Assembly (NCBI RefSeq): GCF_001625195.1
Contig: NC_054390.1
Span: 3,930,027-3,994,026, forward strand
DNA from: Drechmeria coniospora
Taxonomy: Eukaryota > Ascomycota > Sordariomycetes > Hypocreales > Ophiocordycipitaceae
Length of the DNA stretch: 64,000 bases
Direction of reading: 5' to 3'
Of the stretch, positions 1 to 10,922 are shown piece after piece. The notes under the pieces were generated by a model that worked only from the letters and a program-made list of their open reading frames with translations, made no database searches and was not told the origin of the DNA. The translations under genes and the position numbers were made by a program. Numbering within the stretch: position 1 is the first letter of the stretch; each line of letters opens with the position of its first letter.

Positions 1-400
1 GAACCTGCCGGGCAATCACCTTCGTTTCTTCCACCGTCATGGTGGGCCGAAGTTGACCGAGGGGTTGCCCTTGGATGTAGCTCATTCGTCTCCGATTCTG
101 GCCATCCGACGACTTGTACGCCTCGCAGACACGAGGGACCGGGAATCCGGCGGGCGCGCGCCGCTACTCTGAGTGCATCCGCCTCGCCGATTGCCATCCG
201 CTTCCCAGACTTGACGACAGTGTTGTCGGGATAACGAATCACCCTGCGGTCGAACAGGCGATGCAAAACCACGGCGCCTACGGGGAAATTCAGTTCCATG
301 ATTCCATAGCGACAAGAATTGGGACCGCAGTAGGGGGACCAACCTGGCTCGATGTCGTCGTCAGTCTCCGACTCATCCGACAACCTTGCTTCACCCTTTG
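1..400 (-). pseudogene. Protein-kinase-like (APH/choline-kinase type) fragment, frameshifted and cut by the window edge
   Basis: On the minus strand two adjoining reading frames together read like the N-lobe of a fungal protein-kinase-like/aminoglycoside-phosphotransferase-family protein. The upstream frame (about 300 to 146) gives ...LFDRRVIRYPDNTVVKSGKR, matching the strand with the ATP-binding lysine. The downstream frame (about 143 to 1) gives PVPRVCEAYKSSDGQ, then MSYIQGQPLGQL, the usual IPVPRVY and hinge MEYIPGESL region. They join only if one base is skipped around 138-146 (CCCGG run), so this is either a decayed gene or a sequence error; no intron fits. An ATG lies at 299 but the frame stays open further upstream (acidic stretch SDESETDDDIEP), so the start is unresolved. 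The catalytic lobe lies outside the window. The family call is from the motif pattern only. Confidence 0.5.
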
Positions 401-2138
401 CTGTCCGCACTTCGTGTAGCCTCGCAGATGATGCTGATTCTCCGGCGTGCTTGCCGCGTGAGGAGACACGGCATAGACCACCACGCCCGGGCAATGCTGA
501 TTCTCCATGGATTCGACGACTGGGGGTGGTCCTGAATGCTCGGGTTCGATGGGACTCTCCCGGCTGTGAAATGCTTCATCGCCGTATGAAGGCCATGGAA
601 GGCCAACCCTAGGCGGCTAATTGGGCACCTGCCTACTAGCAGTACTCGTAGTCACGTAGGGGCTGGTGATGGGCCGGAAGTCACCACTGCAGTATCTACC
701 AGCTTGGACTGCAGCTGATGGTGGCACGTGAACGCTCACGTCGGGAACCACGTGTATTACTTGTGCGATGCCCATTCTCGTGCATGCACGCTCGTCCGAT
801 GGATATAATGCATGCTGTAGAATCGAGCAGGCGTGATTCTAGGTTGAACTCGACGTACCTATAGTTCCACTCGAATACTGATCATTTACTGATCATTTAC
901 TGATCATTTACTGACAGAGGATGACTGCTCTTCGTTATAATACATGCGTACTTGTAAATGCAACTATTCATACTTGTAGGTGCCCGCGAACCAACGCGGG
1001 CCTGCGCCAGTGCTGATAGTGCAGCTTGGCTGGCTGTTGCGACCGCCGAACGATGAGCAGAGCCATAGAGGACTAGAAGTAAGTGAATGAATGAATTCGT
1101 ACTGGCCATGCATGCGAGTTCTCCGCACACAAGAAGCTGATACAAATTCCCTGCATACTCTACGAGTTCTTGTTTCGTGGTTCGGGTGTATGTATGCATG
1201 TAGAGGCATGGAGGAATCGTATATGGCGGTACCTGTAGTTACGTGTGCTGTACGGAGTACGGAGTATTACTGTACAGTATTTGTACGGAGTAGGTACAGT
1301 ACTAAGTAAGTTACAGCATACAATACGGAGTACGGAGTAAGTACGGAGTACAGTACTCCGTACTTATAATGTCAAACACATGCTAGTCTCCTTCGGGACA
1401 ACTACCCCCCTTCTTCTTCAACGTGGCCGTTGTGCACAACGTCCCACCCGCGGCGTATTTCTCCCACGCACAATTCCAACTGCCCTGGCAACCATGCCGC
1501 CGCGCCCCCCCCCTTAATTAACGGCATCCGTCCCCAGCCGCGCGGAGCAACAGTCGTGGTGGCAGCGAGACGTGAGACCTGTAATTTTGGCCTGCCATGC
1601 CCGCCGAGCCCCTTCACCCCCTTTCCCCCCCCCCCCCCCCCCGCCATTGACCCCCTCTCACCCCCACTACGAACACTACAGTACAAGTACCTACTAACGG
1701 GATATTTTGGCAAGTGCACCTACAATACATGTCCCACATACTGGATGCAAGTACATTGCCTGTGGGTTCCAAGTACTTTCAAGTACAGCTGGTAGTGCGG
1801 GACAGCTGCGACGGCAAAGAGCTAACAGGTACGGTACTCCGTACAGTACTGTAGCACCGCCATCTTGTCCGCCTATCTGGGCATGAGCTCGCGGACTTTC
1901 GCCTGCAACCTTGCCCCTCCTCCCTCGTTCCCGGAAATCCCACTTCTTTGCTCCTCCACTCACGTCTCACATTTCCTCCAAGCCGTGCTCGCTCGACAGT
2001 GCTGCACCCTCTCCTCCTCGTGCTCTACCGTACACTGCACTCGCTCCCTCTCGCCGGGCTCCCCTCTCTCGTACCCGATCCGTCCGTCTTTCCCTCGTCC
2101 CTCCCTGACTCCTCCGCTCCTCGGGCAACCTCATCACG
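401..2138. other. Intergenic region upstream of SEC14
   Basis: I see no credible gene. It holds an 11-bp tandem repeat (ACTGATCATTT, about 3.4 copies, 877-914), a cluster of GTACGGAGTA-type motifs at 1240-1370, a C-rich homopolymer tract at about 1628-1643, and a long pyrimidine-rich stretch from about 1910 to 2135 that looks like the SEC14 promoter and 5' leader. Confidence 0.5.
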
Positions 2139-3379
2139 ATGGATCTGGACAAGAAGTACGACGACTACGACTTTCCCCACACGGCGGCCGAGCCTCAGAA
2201 TGGCCACGCCGGCCACCTCACGGAAGGCCAGATCGCGCAGGTTCATCAGCTGCGGATGATGCTCGAGGCCGAAGGCTTCACCGACCGCCTCGACACCCTG
2301 ACGCTGGTAAGGATCTCGACGAAGAAGGCGGCAGCCAGATGATGCGGCATCGGAGATGCCATGCTAACGCGGCCGTCCTAGCTGCGATTCCTGCGCGCGC
2401 GCAAGTTTGACGTGGCCCTCTCGAAGCAAATGTATGACGCGGCCGGTCCGCCAACCACGCATCCTCTGCCGTCATGGCCCCAATCGATGCTGACGCTCGG
2501 CCGACAGGTTCGTCGACACGGAGAAGTGGCGCAAGGAAACCAAGCTGGACGAGCTGGTGCCTACTTGGGACTATCCCGAGCGGCCCGAGGTTGCCAAGTA
2601 CTACAAGCAGTTTTACCACAAGACGGACAAGGTACGACGCGCCGCGACGCACCGCCGCCTCCCCCCGCCTCCACCGTGCCCGCCGGCTGACCCTCCCCGG
2701 CTCTTGGCCGTCGTAGGATGGCCGACCGATCTACATCGAGACGCTCGGCGGCATCGACCTGACGGCCATGTACAAGATCACGACGGGCGAGCGCATGCTT
2801 TCGAACCTCGCCGTCGAGTACGAGCGGCTCGCCGACCCTCGTCTCCCCGCCTGCTCCCGCAAGGCCGGCAAGCTGCTCGAGACGTGCTGCACCATCATGG
2901 ACCTCAAGGGCGTCACCCTCACCAAGGTGCCCCAGGTCTACTCGTACGTCCGCCAGGCCTCGGTCATCTCGCAGAACTACTACCCCGAGCGGCTCGGCAA
3001 GCTGTACCTCATCAACGCCCCCTGGGGCTTCTCCACCGTCTGGAGCGTCGTCAAGGGCTGGCTCGACCCCGTGACGGTGGCCAAGATCAACATCCTCGGC
3101 ACCGGCTACCAGGGCGAGCTGCTGAAGCAGGTGCCCGCCGAGAGCCTGCCCAAGGCCTTTGGCGGCTCCTGCGAGTGCGCCGAGGGCTGCGAGAACAGCG
3201 ACGCCGGCCCGTGGCGCGAGGCCGAGTGGGCCAAGCCGGCCAAATGGGAGAAGAAGAAGGACGACGGCAAGACGATCGAGAACAAGGGCTCGGAGATTGA
3301 GACGCCCGGCGCCTCGGCCGACGCCGAGCCGGCGGCCGTGCCCGAGAAGGACGGTGCCGCGCAGCCGGCGGCCGCGTGA
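2139..3379 (+). CDS. SEC14: Sec14-type phosphatidylinositol/phosphatidylcholine transfer protein
   Basis: Four exons: 2139-2306, 2382-2431, 2508-2631, 2717-3379, giving 334 aa. The introns (75, 76, 85 nt) have GT..AG ends, and the first carries a GCTAAC branch site. A CRAL-TRIO N segment ([18 protein letters not shown], about residues 57-74) is followed by the CRAL-TRIO lipid-binding domain from about residue 115. That domain shows the Sec14 hallmarks [45 protein letters not shown] and [18 protein letters not shown], ending in [11 protein letters not shown]. The acidic, alanine-rich tail after residue about 290 is variable in this family. Known role: exchange of PI and PC between membranes to support Golgi secretion; cytosolic/Golgi. 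The ATG at 2139 is chosen because it follows a pyrimidine-rich leader and gives the usual MDLDxKYDDYDF start. Confidence 0.95.
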
Positions 3380-4316
3380 GGGTCGTGACGATGCAGCTCG
3401 GACGGAACGACGAGCGGGCCTCGTGGACCATTTGCCATTTGCATTTCCGGGAGCATGGACGGGGCAGCTCGTTGTCGACGTGGTGGCATCGCGCGAAGGG
3501 CCGAAGGGACGCCGAACAAGGTTGACTGGCGGATGGGCGGATGGGCAGAAGGGCAGAGGGCAGAGAGCAGAGGGTCGAGGGGCAGTGGGGCAGAGGAGTC
3601 GCATGGATGCGGAGATGTAGAGGAGCGGAGCGGGCGTCGAGGAAGAAGATCGGTAGACAGGGAAAAGACGCGCGGGAGCCATTCATGTCCATTGTTGACT
3701 TCATGGCGCTACATGCACAATCGGGGTTTCAACACTCTCGTAAAGCCGCGCTCACCGGTTTGCAACCGCATTTTTGTTTCTCCCACCAACCTAGTTCCAA
3801 GTGGTGCGTCCGAAATATTCGTCTTGGGCACATCATGACCGGTGAATCGTTTGATTCGAGGGCAAGAATAAGAATGCAGTTGCCACGCCAGCCTGGCTGG
3901 GCTTTGGCGTTGCCGACGCGAGACCGTGGTAATATGGGAGCGGCGGCAGTTGTGCTGCTGTAGACGGTAGGCATCATTGAAAAGTGTGCTGCACATGGCC
4001 GATCGGATTTCCATTTCGACGCCAAAACTCCTAGGTTGAGCCCGCTCAAATCCCACGGGCAATGCTTTCCTCAGCACTCGCTGCGACACGCGTTGCTTTG
4101 GCGCAGTCGCCGCCGTCGACGTCGCCACCGTCGACCGGTGACGACCTGCTCGCCGGGCCAGATGCCATAGGCGAAGCTTCCTCGCGCACTCATCACGACG
4201 CGTTCCTTTGGCGCAGTCGCCACCGTCGACCGGTGATGACCTGCTCGCCGGGCCAGATGCCATAGGCGATGCTTCCTCGCGTACTCGTCGCGACACGCGT
4301 TCCTTTGGCGTCGTCG
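3380..4316. other. Intergenic: convergent SEC14/MIS14 3' ends
   Basis: SEC14 and MIS14 converge here. I find no gene. A purine-rich GGCAGAGGGCAGAG stretch lies at about 3540-3600, and a tandem repeat described separately occupies 4068-4345. Confidence 0.5.
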
Positions 4317-4345
4317 CTACCGTCGACCGTCGGTGACGACGTACT
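4068..4345. repeat. Tandem repeat (~95-110 bp unit, about 2.6 copies) running into the MIS14 3' end
   Basis: Units share TTCCTCGCGYACTCRTCRCGACRCG, TTTGGCGCAGTCGCC, CCGTCGACCGGTGA and GACCTGCTCGCCGGGCCAGA, then GCCATAGGCGA. Copies begin near 4068, 4177 and 4270. The last, partial copy overlaps the final codons and stop of MIS14. Confidence 0.75.
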
Positions 4346-5094
4346 CGCCCGCCACCCGCGCCCTCTCCATCTTGGCGACGACGGCGGGCATGTCCCTCTT
4401 CAGCCGCTCGAGCGTTTCGACGGCGCCCCTGAAGGCGGCCTCGACCGTGGCCTGGCGCTCGAGCTCGTCGATGCGGATGCCGGCCGCCGCAGCCGGGCCG
4501 CACTCGGCGGCGAGGCGGGCGACGCGCTGGCGGAAGGCGTCCTCATCCTGCTGAAGGGCATCGCGCACGCGGGTGGCCTGCATGGCGGCGGCGTTGGCGG
4601 GGACGGTGCGCTTGAGGGAGGCGACCTCTTCGAGGAGCTTCTCCTCGCGGGCGACGAGATCGGCGATGGCCTGGCGCTTCCGCGTGTCGAAGGGCTCGTA
4701 CGCGATGCTGGCGTCGTCCTCGGCCGGCACCGAGGCGGACTCGGGGGACTCGGAGGGGCGTACGAGATCGTGCGGCACGGGGAGCCCGTTGATGGAGATG
4801 TTGGGCGCCGCGAGGGAAAAGGTCCTGTTGATGTACTGCGGGCCCCCGCCGGGGCAGGAGTCAGCAGGGCACGACCAGACGAGAGGCGAGGAGAGGAGGC
4901 ACCTCGTGGATCAGAGCCTCGATCTGGTTACGAAGCTCATCCTCGCCCTCGAGGGCGCCGTCGACGGGAGGGAAGGCCTCGTCGATGCGGGCCCGGGCGG
5001 CGTTGCGGACGTTGGCGAGCAGGTAGGCGAGGTCCTCGGGGAACTGGATCTCGATCTTGCGCTGGAGCTGGGACACGACCGACTCGGATTCCAT
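4317..5094 (-). CDS. MIS14: Kinetochore protein Mis14/Nsl1 (MIND/Mis12 complex)
   Basis: Minus strand, two exons: 5094-4903 and 4835-4317, with a 67-nt phase-0 intron, 236 aa. The N-terminus reads KIEIQFPEDLAYLLANVRNA then DEAFPPV and GEDELRNQIEALIHE; after splicing it continues YINRTFSLAAPNISINGLPV. This is the conserved N-terminal block of fungal Mis14/Nsl1. The rest is charged and heptad-rich, consistent with the coiled coil that packs in the four-subunit Mis12/MIND complex linking the inner kinetochore to Ndc80. Length fits the family (about 200-250 aa). The intron donor (GTGCCT) is weak, but the protein alignment across it (HE|YI) is natural. The stop lies inside the last copy of the 4.1-4.3 kb tandem repeat. 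Confidence 0.85.
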
Positions 5095-6716
5095 GGCTCG
5101 CTGGCGACGCCGTGCGGTCGGTCGGTCCTAGGCACGGGGGGGGGGGCGCTCGTCGTCGGGCGTTCTTGTACGTCGTGTCGCTTGCCAACTTGGCGAGTTG
5201 TTCGTCGTGGCCTTTGGAATCCTCGTGGGAGCCTTGTTTGGTTGCGTCTGGCAGCCTGGCGGGGGTGTAGTATGGCGGGCCGGCTGTTTACTTTGGCCGC
5301 CATGGTGACTTGACACCCCACTATTCGCGAGATGCTGCGTACCTAAGTACAGTGGGGGGCAAATGTACCTACTCCGTACGGAGTAGTACTGTAATTAATT
5401 GACACTTACTGTACCTAGTACGGAGTAATACTGTATGTAAGTAAGTAAGTTAGGTACAGTGTACAGTACTCCCCCCGTACAGTACACAAGTACGGAGTAC
5501 CTGCGGAGTACAGTACCTTGTACCCGCTTGGTGATGTCGAACCCGTCCCACTCTGCAGGGTAATACTCCGTAATTACTGTACTTACTCCCATACTGTACT
5601 CACGCACATCGCTCATGCTCCCCTCCTCGGACGTGCATGCTGAGCTCGAGACTCTCATGGCCGTCGAGAGCACATGCTCCGACCTTGGGCGACCCCGACC
5701 CCCCGTCCAACGCCCGGAGCAGCTACGTTGCCCCCTAGTACGTACCGAGGCAAGCTCCATTGGCACGACCTGGCATGTGGTGTCGTCGACGTCGCTAGCC
5801 CCCGAACGGTGAACCACACCACCGCATCGCCCACCGCATCGCAGCCCAACATCACCCACCTACAACTAGGTCGTTACCACCCTGGCACCTACGCCGTGCA
5901 GGCACATGCGTTGGCGACAGCATCGTCCGTGGAACCACTCCCGGTAACCGCTCAGCCACGCCGGTCAAGAACCGCAAACCTCGCGCAGGCCTTCCCCTCG
6001 ACCTGTGGACGTCAGGAAAAGGAGCTCGACGAGAGCCAAGCGACGTCACGGACCCCAAATGGCGTCCTCATCCTTGATCGTGCCGGGCCCAACCAAGTCG
6101 AGGGGGAAGGGTGCACGACATTGTCGGCTTCGAGGGCACGTCCACGATTGGACGGCGAGGTGGCAGGCATGCCTACCGGTCCGCGTCCCTACTCTGTAGC
6201 CGTCACGGCGGCTTGCGTCGTTTGCTGCTCACGGCTCACACTTGCTCGGCCTGTCGCTCCACCGTGCTCGTCGTCGGAGGGGATGGGGGAGGGAGATAAA
6301 TAGGCCTCTCCGTCCCGCGTCGAGGAGGTTCGGCCGACGACATGTCGAGATGCTGTCCGTGCCATCTTGCCGCAAGCTGGCTCGTCAGCCATCGCCGTCG
6401 CCTGCGCTTCCTGCCATCGCAAGTGCCTCGTGGGTGCGGCGAGCACGTCAGCACCATACGAGCAAACCGCACATGCACTGTGCTCGTACCTGTTCGGTAC
6501 CTACAACCCACCTTCCTACCGACCTGCCACCTTGATCCCTATGGTGCCAGCGATGACTCTAGCGCACGATACCTGCAGTGACAGCCAGGCACAGTGCACC
6601 ATGACATGCGAGGCCCCCCCGCCGCTGAGGGCCCTGCGTACGCGTACGAGAACCAGTGCACGCACAGCCGCATGTACCACGACAGCTACGTGTTCGAGCA
6701 CGACCAGGATCAGTCC

Positions 6717-6990
6717 TCACGCTCGCGGCAATGCCAGCCCTCGCAACAATGCCAGCCCTCGCAGCAATGCCAGCCCTCGCAGCAATGCCAGCCCTCGCAG
6801 CAATGCCAGCCCTCGCAAAAATACCAGTCCTCGCAGCGATACAAGCCCTCGCAGCAATACCAGCCCTCGCAGCAAGGCCGGTCCTCACAGCACCACCAGT
6901 CCTCGCGGCGGTACCAGCCCTGCCAGCAGTGCCAGCCCACGCGGTGATGCCAGTCCTCGCAGAGATGCCAGTCCTAGTAGTGCCAGTCCC
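6717..6990 (+). repeat. 18-bp tandem repeat encoding a hexapeptide
   Basis: About 15 units of AATGCCAGCCCTCGCAGC, near-perfect for the first five and decaying to the right. All three plus-strand frames stay open across it: QCQPSQ in the frame from 6594, ASPRSN in the frame from 6367 and AMPALA in the frame from 6656. The frame from 6594 to 6947 starts at an ATG and has non-repetitive flanking sequence (MYHDSYVFEHDQDQSSRSR), so it is the best coding candidate, but I cannot confirm expression. Confidence 0.7.
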
Positions 6991-7350
6991 GGCGGCATCT
7001 TGACCGCGCACCATCGTCGGAGCTGCTGCGTCCGAGGCGTGGGGGGCCTCAACATGTCCTGCCGTGGCCCCAGAGGCCATCGCAGCGGGACGAGTGCCAT
7101 GGTCGTCGCTGATAGGCCGGCGCACGTGGCGGAGAATCACATGCTCCCTGCTGGGTCCCCAGCCGTTAGCGCCCCTGCTTCCCCTGTGCTCGTGCTGCTC
7201 GTCGCCCCCGCCGCTCCCAGAAACATCAGCAGAGAGCGAGAGCTCAACAGAACTCGAGGCCAAGGCAGAGACGAAGACGGTGATGCTCCTCTCCGCCCCG
7301 GCTCCCCATCAGCAACATCCTTCCCACCATCCAGCCTGTCGCCCCTCGTG

Positions 7351-7480
7351 CCCCCGTCACCGTCGACACCGTCGACATCGCCGTCATCGCCATCACGACC
7401 CACGCCGTCACGATCCTCGCCGTCACGACCCTCGCCGTCCCGACCCTCGCCGTCCCGACCATCACGACCATCCCCGCGGA
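7351..7480 (+). repeat. 15-bp tandem repeat (CCGTCACGACCCTCG-like)
   Basis: Degenerate repeats of CCGTCACGACCCTCG, preceded by TCGACACCGTCGACATCGCC variants. They read as Ser-Pro-Ser-Arg-Pro in one plus-strand frame. Upstream of the chosen OPI1 start and therefore probably leader or promoter DNA. Confidence 0.6.
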
Positions 7481-7725
7481 CCGCTGGACCTCGTCCGCCG
7501 CTTCCGCCACCGCCTCGTCGACGACGGCAACGACAACCACCGAGACGGCATCTGCGTCCCTCGTCCTTTCTCCTCCTGCCGCCGCAACGCCGACCTCTGA
7601 TCCCGCCGCTTCCGGGTGTCGCCCCCTTGTCCCTTCAGCCTCCCGTGGGCGATCCCTACTCCGAGCCCAGCTGGCTGCTCGCCCCCCGCAGGAGCGAAGA
7701 CGGAGATTGCGAGCCGCCGGCCTCG

Positions 7726-9606
7726 ATGGACCCTTCCACCACCTCGCGGCCGCCTCGCGTCGCCGAGGCCGACGAGTCGCCCGCCTCCAACAGGCTGCCG
7801 CCCATCAGGATGCTTCCCTCCATCGACAGCGTCCGAGGCGACGTCCTGCCCGACTACCAATCACAGTACCGGCCGCCGTACCCGTCGCGGTACCAGCCGT
7901 CGTACTACCCGCCGCCGCCCCCATCGGGACCGTCCCCCAAGCTGACGTACCCGTTACCACCGCCGCACCCGTACCCTCCGCAGGGACCCGTGTCGCAGTC
8001 TCCCTCGGCCCCCTTGCCGCGTCCGATGCTCGGCGACCCGTTGGTCCATCGCCAGTCCCAACCCCAGCCGACCTTTCCGCGACCCGACAGCCCGGCCGCC
8101 ATGGACCTCGACACCGCCAGCGTCGCGAGCGCCCAGACGGCGACGCCCGATGCGGCGGCCGAGAAGCCGCTGACCATTGCCGACCCCGACGTGCGCTTGG
8201 CCGCCGAGGCGTTGGGAAATCTCCGAGCCGGTGAGTCGAGGGCGCCATGATTCCTTCTCCCTCCCCCGCTCCCCCCTGCCGCCGCCCCCTGCCGCCGCGC
8301 CGCCGGCTGACCGACGCGTGCCTTGGCCTCAGATTTCGTCTCGTCGCCGCCGGATAGCGGCTCCCTGCCTCCCGTGAGCCCGCCGTCGGCCGGCGCGCGG
8401 CACACGCCTCCCGCGGCGAACCCGCAGTCGGAGCCTCTCCTCTCGCTCCTCACGACGTCTCATCCCTTCATCTCCAGCACCATCGGCGGCGCCAGCGTCG
8501 CCTACGGAGGCGCCAAGAACTTTTCCCCCCGCTTCCGCTCTGGCGCCGAGTACGTCGAGGGCTACCTGACACCCATCGCCAACACCGTCAACTCGGTCGG
8601 CCGCGTCACGGGCGTCGAGGGCGGCGTGCGGTGGTTTCTCGGCGCCCGGCGTCAGCATCCCTCCTCGGCCGCCTCCGACGCCGCCGAGGGCTCCAAGAAG
8701 CGGCGCAAGATGGCCAAGGATGGCGGCGATGGCGAGGCGTCGCAGAAGCAGGCCGAGCCGGCCGACGCGGCCCTCATGACGCCGAGGAGCCGTCGCCTGT
8801 CCTCGAGCACCGTCGACACCCTCCCGGCCTACGACGATCAACGCTCGCCCGCCTACACGGAGACGGCGGGCCCGCAGGACCCGCCCAAGCCGACCTCGTC
8901 GAGCGCGCCGTGGCAGAACCGGCTCATCATGTCGACGTCAGGTCTCAGCGTCGCCATGAGCGCCGAGAGCCTGCGCAGCCTCAAGTACTGCCTGCGCTGG
9001 CTCCGATGGTCCAACGACCACATGAGCCGCGTCATCGGGAACCTCAAGACGGCCCTGGAGGAGTACGAGCAGACGGACCCGGCCGCCTCCCGCGTCGACG
9101 CCGCCAAGGAAGCCGTCGACGGCGCCGAGAGCGAAGCCCAAGCCTCGGGCCAGAAGACGCCCGAGGAATCTCGTGCCGAGCTGGCCCACAAGATCAACTT
9201 TCTCAAGCTCGACGTCCTCAAGACGCTCCAGGAGTCCATCAACACCGTCTCCAAGTACACGGGCGGCGCCCTGCCCGAGAACGCCCGCGTGCTCGTCCAC
9301 CGACACCTCACCACCCTGCCGCAGCGCTTCCGCGTCGCCACCATGTCCAACGCGGCCGAGGGCGCCGACAGGGACAGCGAGTCGGCCATCCGCGAGGGTG
9401 CCCAGAAGATCCTCGTGCTCGCCAAGGAGGGTCTCGACATGGTGACGCAGATCATCGGCGTCGTCGACGGCACCATCGTGAGCGCCGAGCAGTGGTGCGA
9501 GCGTTTCGGCAAGAAAAGGCGACCGTCGACGGGCGACGACGAGGCGATGACGCCGCGGCTCTCGCCCAGCGGTGACGTCAAGATGGACGAAGCCGAGCCG
9601 CAATGA
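7726..9606 (+). CDS. OPI1: Opi1-type transcriptional repressor of phospholipid (inositol) biosynthesis
   Basis: Two exons, 7726-8230 and 8333-9606 (102-nt intron, phase 1, joining ...LGNLRA-D-FVSSPP), 592 aa. The Opi1 domain is clear: IADPDVRLAAEALGNLRA before the splice, then PLLSLLTTSHPFISSTIGGA, NFSPRFRSGAEYVEGYLTPI and GVEGGVRWFLG. A basic KKRRK patch near residue 290 is a candidate nuclear signal. The second half (SLRSLKYCLRWLRWSNDHMS, then a helical segment) is also typical. In yeast Opi1 is held at the ER by phosphatidic acid and Scs2 and represses UAS-INO genes when inositol is plentiful; the same role is inferred. The N-terminal 140 residues are Pro/Tyr/Ser-rich. The ATG at 7726 is preferred because upstream sequence is repetitive and compositionally different, but the frame is open upstream so a longer form is possible. 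Confidence 0.88.
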
Positions 9607-10922
9607 AGCTCGCCGTCGACGACGATCGAAACCGCTTGCTTAACCCTAAACCCTAGCGAGCCGAAACGAAGTAGCGTCATCGGACTCGTCCGAATCGGCC
9701 GACGGGGCTTCGCAGCCAGGACCATGTCGCGCCGTATGCTGCGTTCCGTCCGCGTTCCGTCCGCGTTCCTTGCGTTTTACCTCTCTCTTCTGGTCGCTTG
9801 TCGGCTTTGCTGCTCGAGGCGGGAGCAGAAAGTCGGTCCCGGGTTGTCCGGGCCAGAATGATACCTCCGTTGTCCGTTTCTGTCTAGTTGGCATCCAGGG
9901 GGGGTGAACACTCTCACCCTGGATCGCAGACGGTGATGGCATATGCAACGGCAAGCATATGCAACGGCAAGCGCTGGCGGTTGTTTGTTTTGTTCCATCC
10001 TCTTGGATTCCCTTTGATGAATCGTACTGTCCCTGGCGTCATCGCAAGCTTGTACATAGTTGATGGCGGCGATGGATGCATCGTCGATGGGCAAGCGATT
10101 TTCACTCCAAAACTGGTCCGCAGTCAGGCACTCTTGAAATGCAGCATCTATATGTTATCCATCTTCTTTCTTGGCGAGACTGTCGCATTCGTTGGCTTGA
10201 CGTCAAATGTCTGTATGACGTGTTTGACGTGTCCCAATCTCGTCTGGCACGGTGCTCAAGACGGCCAAGACTGACTAACGGTGTCCTAGAGGTGTATTTC
10301 TGCAATGAAGCGACGGGTCTCCAGGAGGCCCGGAGCGGTGACCGTGGAAGTTTGCAAGCATTCGGTATGCACCTGGGGTCCTTTCACTGCCAGCTCGGAT
10401 CAAAGCACGCAAGCAAGACAACAGCCAGAACTTGGCCACGGCTACTGATCATATTTCAACGGTGTGAAATAACCCAGACCAGTGAATTTCAATTGTACAT
10501 GATCGACTGATCGGCGGGCTATGAAAGAGTCTTCGTGGTTGCTGCCTTCACAACGCAGTCCTTTTGGTGGATGCAGAGATTGGTTGGACCTCCCGCTCGT
10601 CGGAGAATTCGGTGCCGTGGTGGCTAATCAAGGGGAGTAGGCGTGCGGAAGTCAAGTTCACGGCTCTCCCGGCGTCGAACATAAGGAGATGCGGTTTCTT
10701 GGTCATAATTCTCGTTTCGCCTCATCATGCAGTCAAGTCTGCTGCATGTCCACTCGGCTGCCCCGACAAGGCCACGTTGACCGACTACCACAGCTTGAAG
10801 ATCGATCAATACAATTGCTCCACAGCATCTCGTTGGCAAGGATACTTTTTTCCACGCGCTTTTGCGTCCCTCGCACTGGCCGAAACACGACGGCAGACGG
10901 AATACACCTCTCCACTCCGGGC
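9607..10922. other. Intergenic region after OPI1
   Basis: No gene recognised. A short AACCCTAAACCCTAG sequence sits at about 9641-9656, and two copies of ATATGCAACGGCAAGC lie back to back at about 9942-9973. The right part is probably promoter of the next gene. Confidence 0.45.

Larger units (their letters stand above)
5095..7725. other. Long divergent intergenic region between MIS14 and OPI1
   Basis: Contains the palindrome TACTCCGTACGGAGTA at 5370-5385 and several half copies to 5600, then GC-rich sequence. Two coding-like low-complexity tracts lie at 6717-6990 and 7351-7480 (separate entries). I could not assign a gene; part of it is likely OPI1 promoter and 5' UTR. Confidence 0.45.

Noticed and set aside
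2561..3682. 373-codon minus-strand frame over SEC14
   Set aside because: Antisense shadow of SEC14; the sense strand has full CRAL-TRIO motifs and splice sites.
6717..6990. CRISPR-like array of regularly spaced repeats
   Set aside because: The 18-bp units are contiguous with no unique spacers and the DNA is fungal; it is a minisatellite.
9641..9656. AACCCTAAACCCTAG, possible interstitial telomere repeat
   Set aside because: Only about two units and not followed by degenerate copies; too short to distinguish from chance.
8853..9725. Long minus-strand open frame opposite OPI1
   Set aside because: It is the antisense shadow of the OPI1 second exon, caused by GC-rich codon bias; no family motifs.
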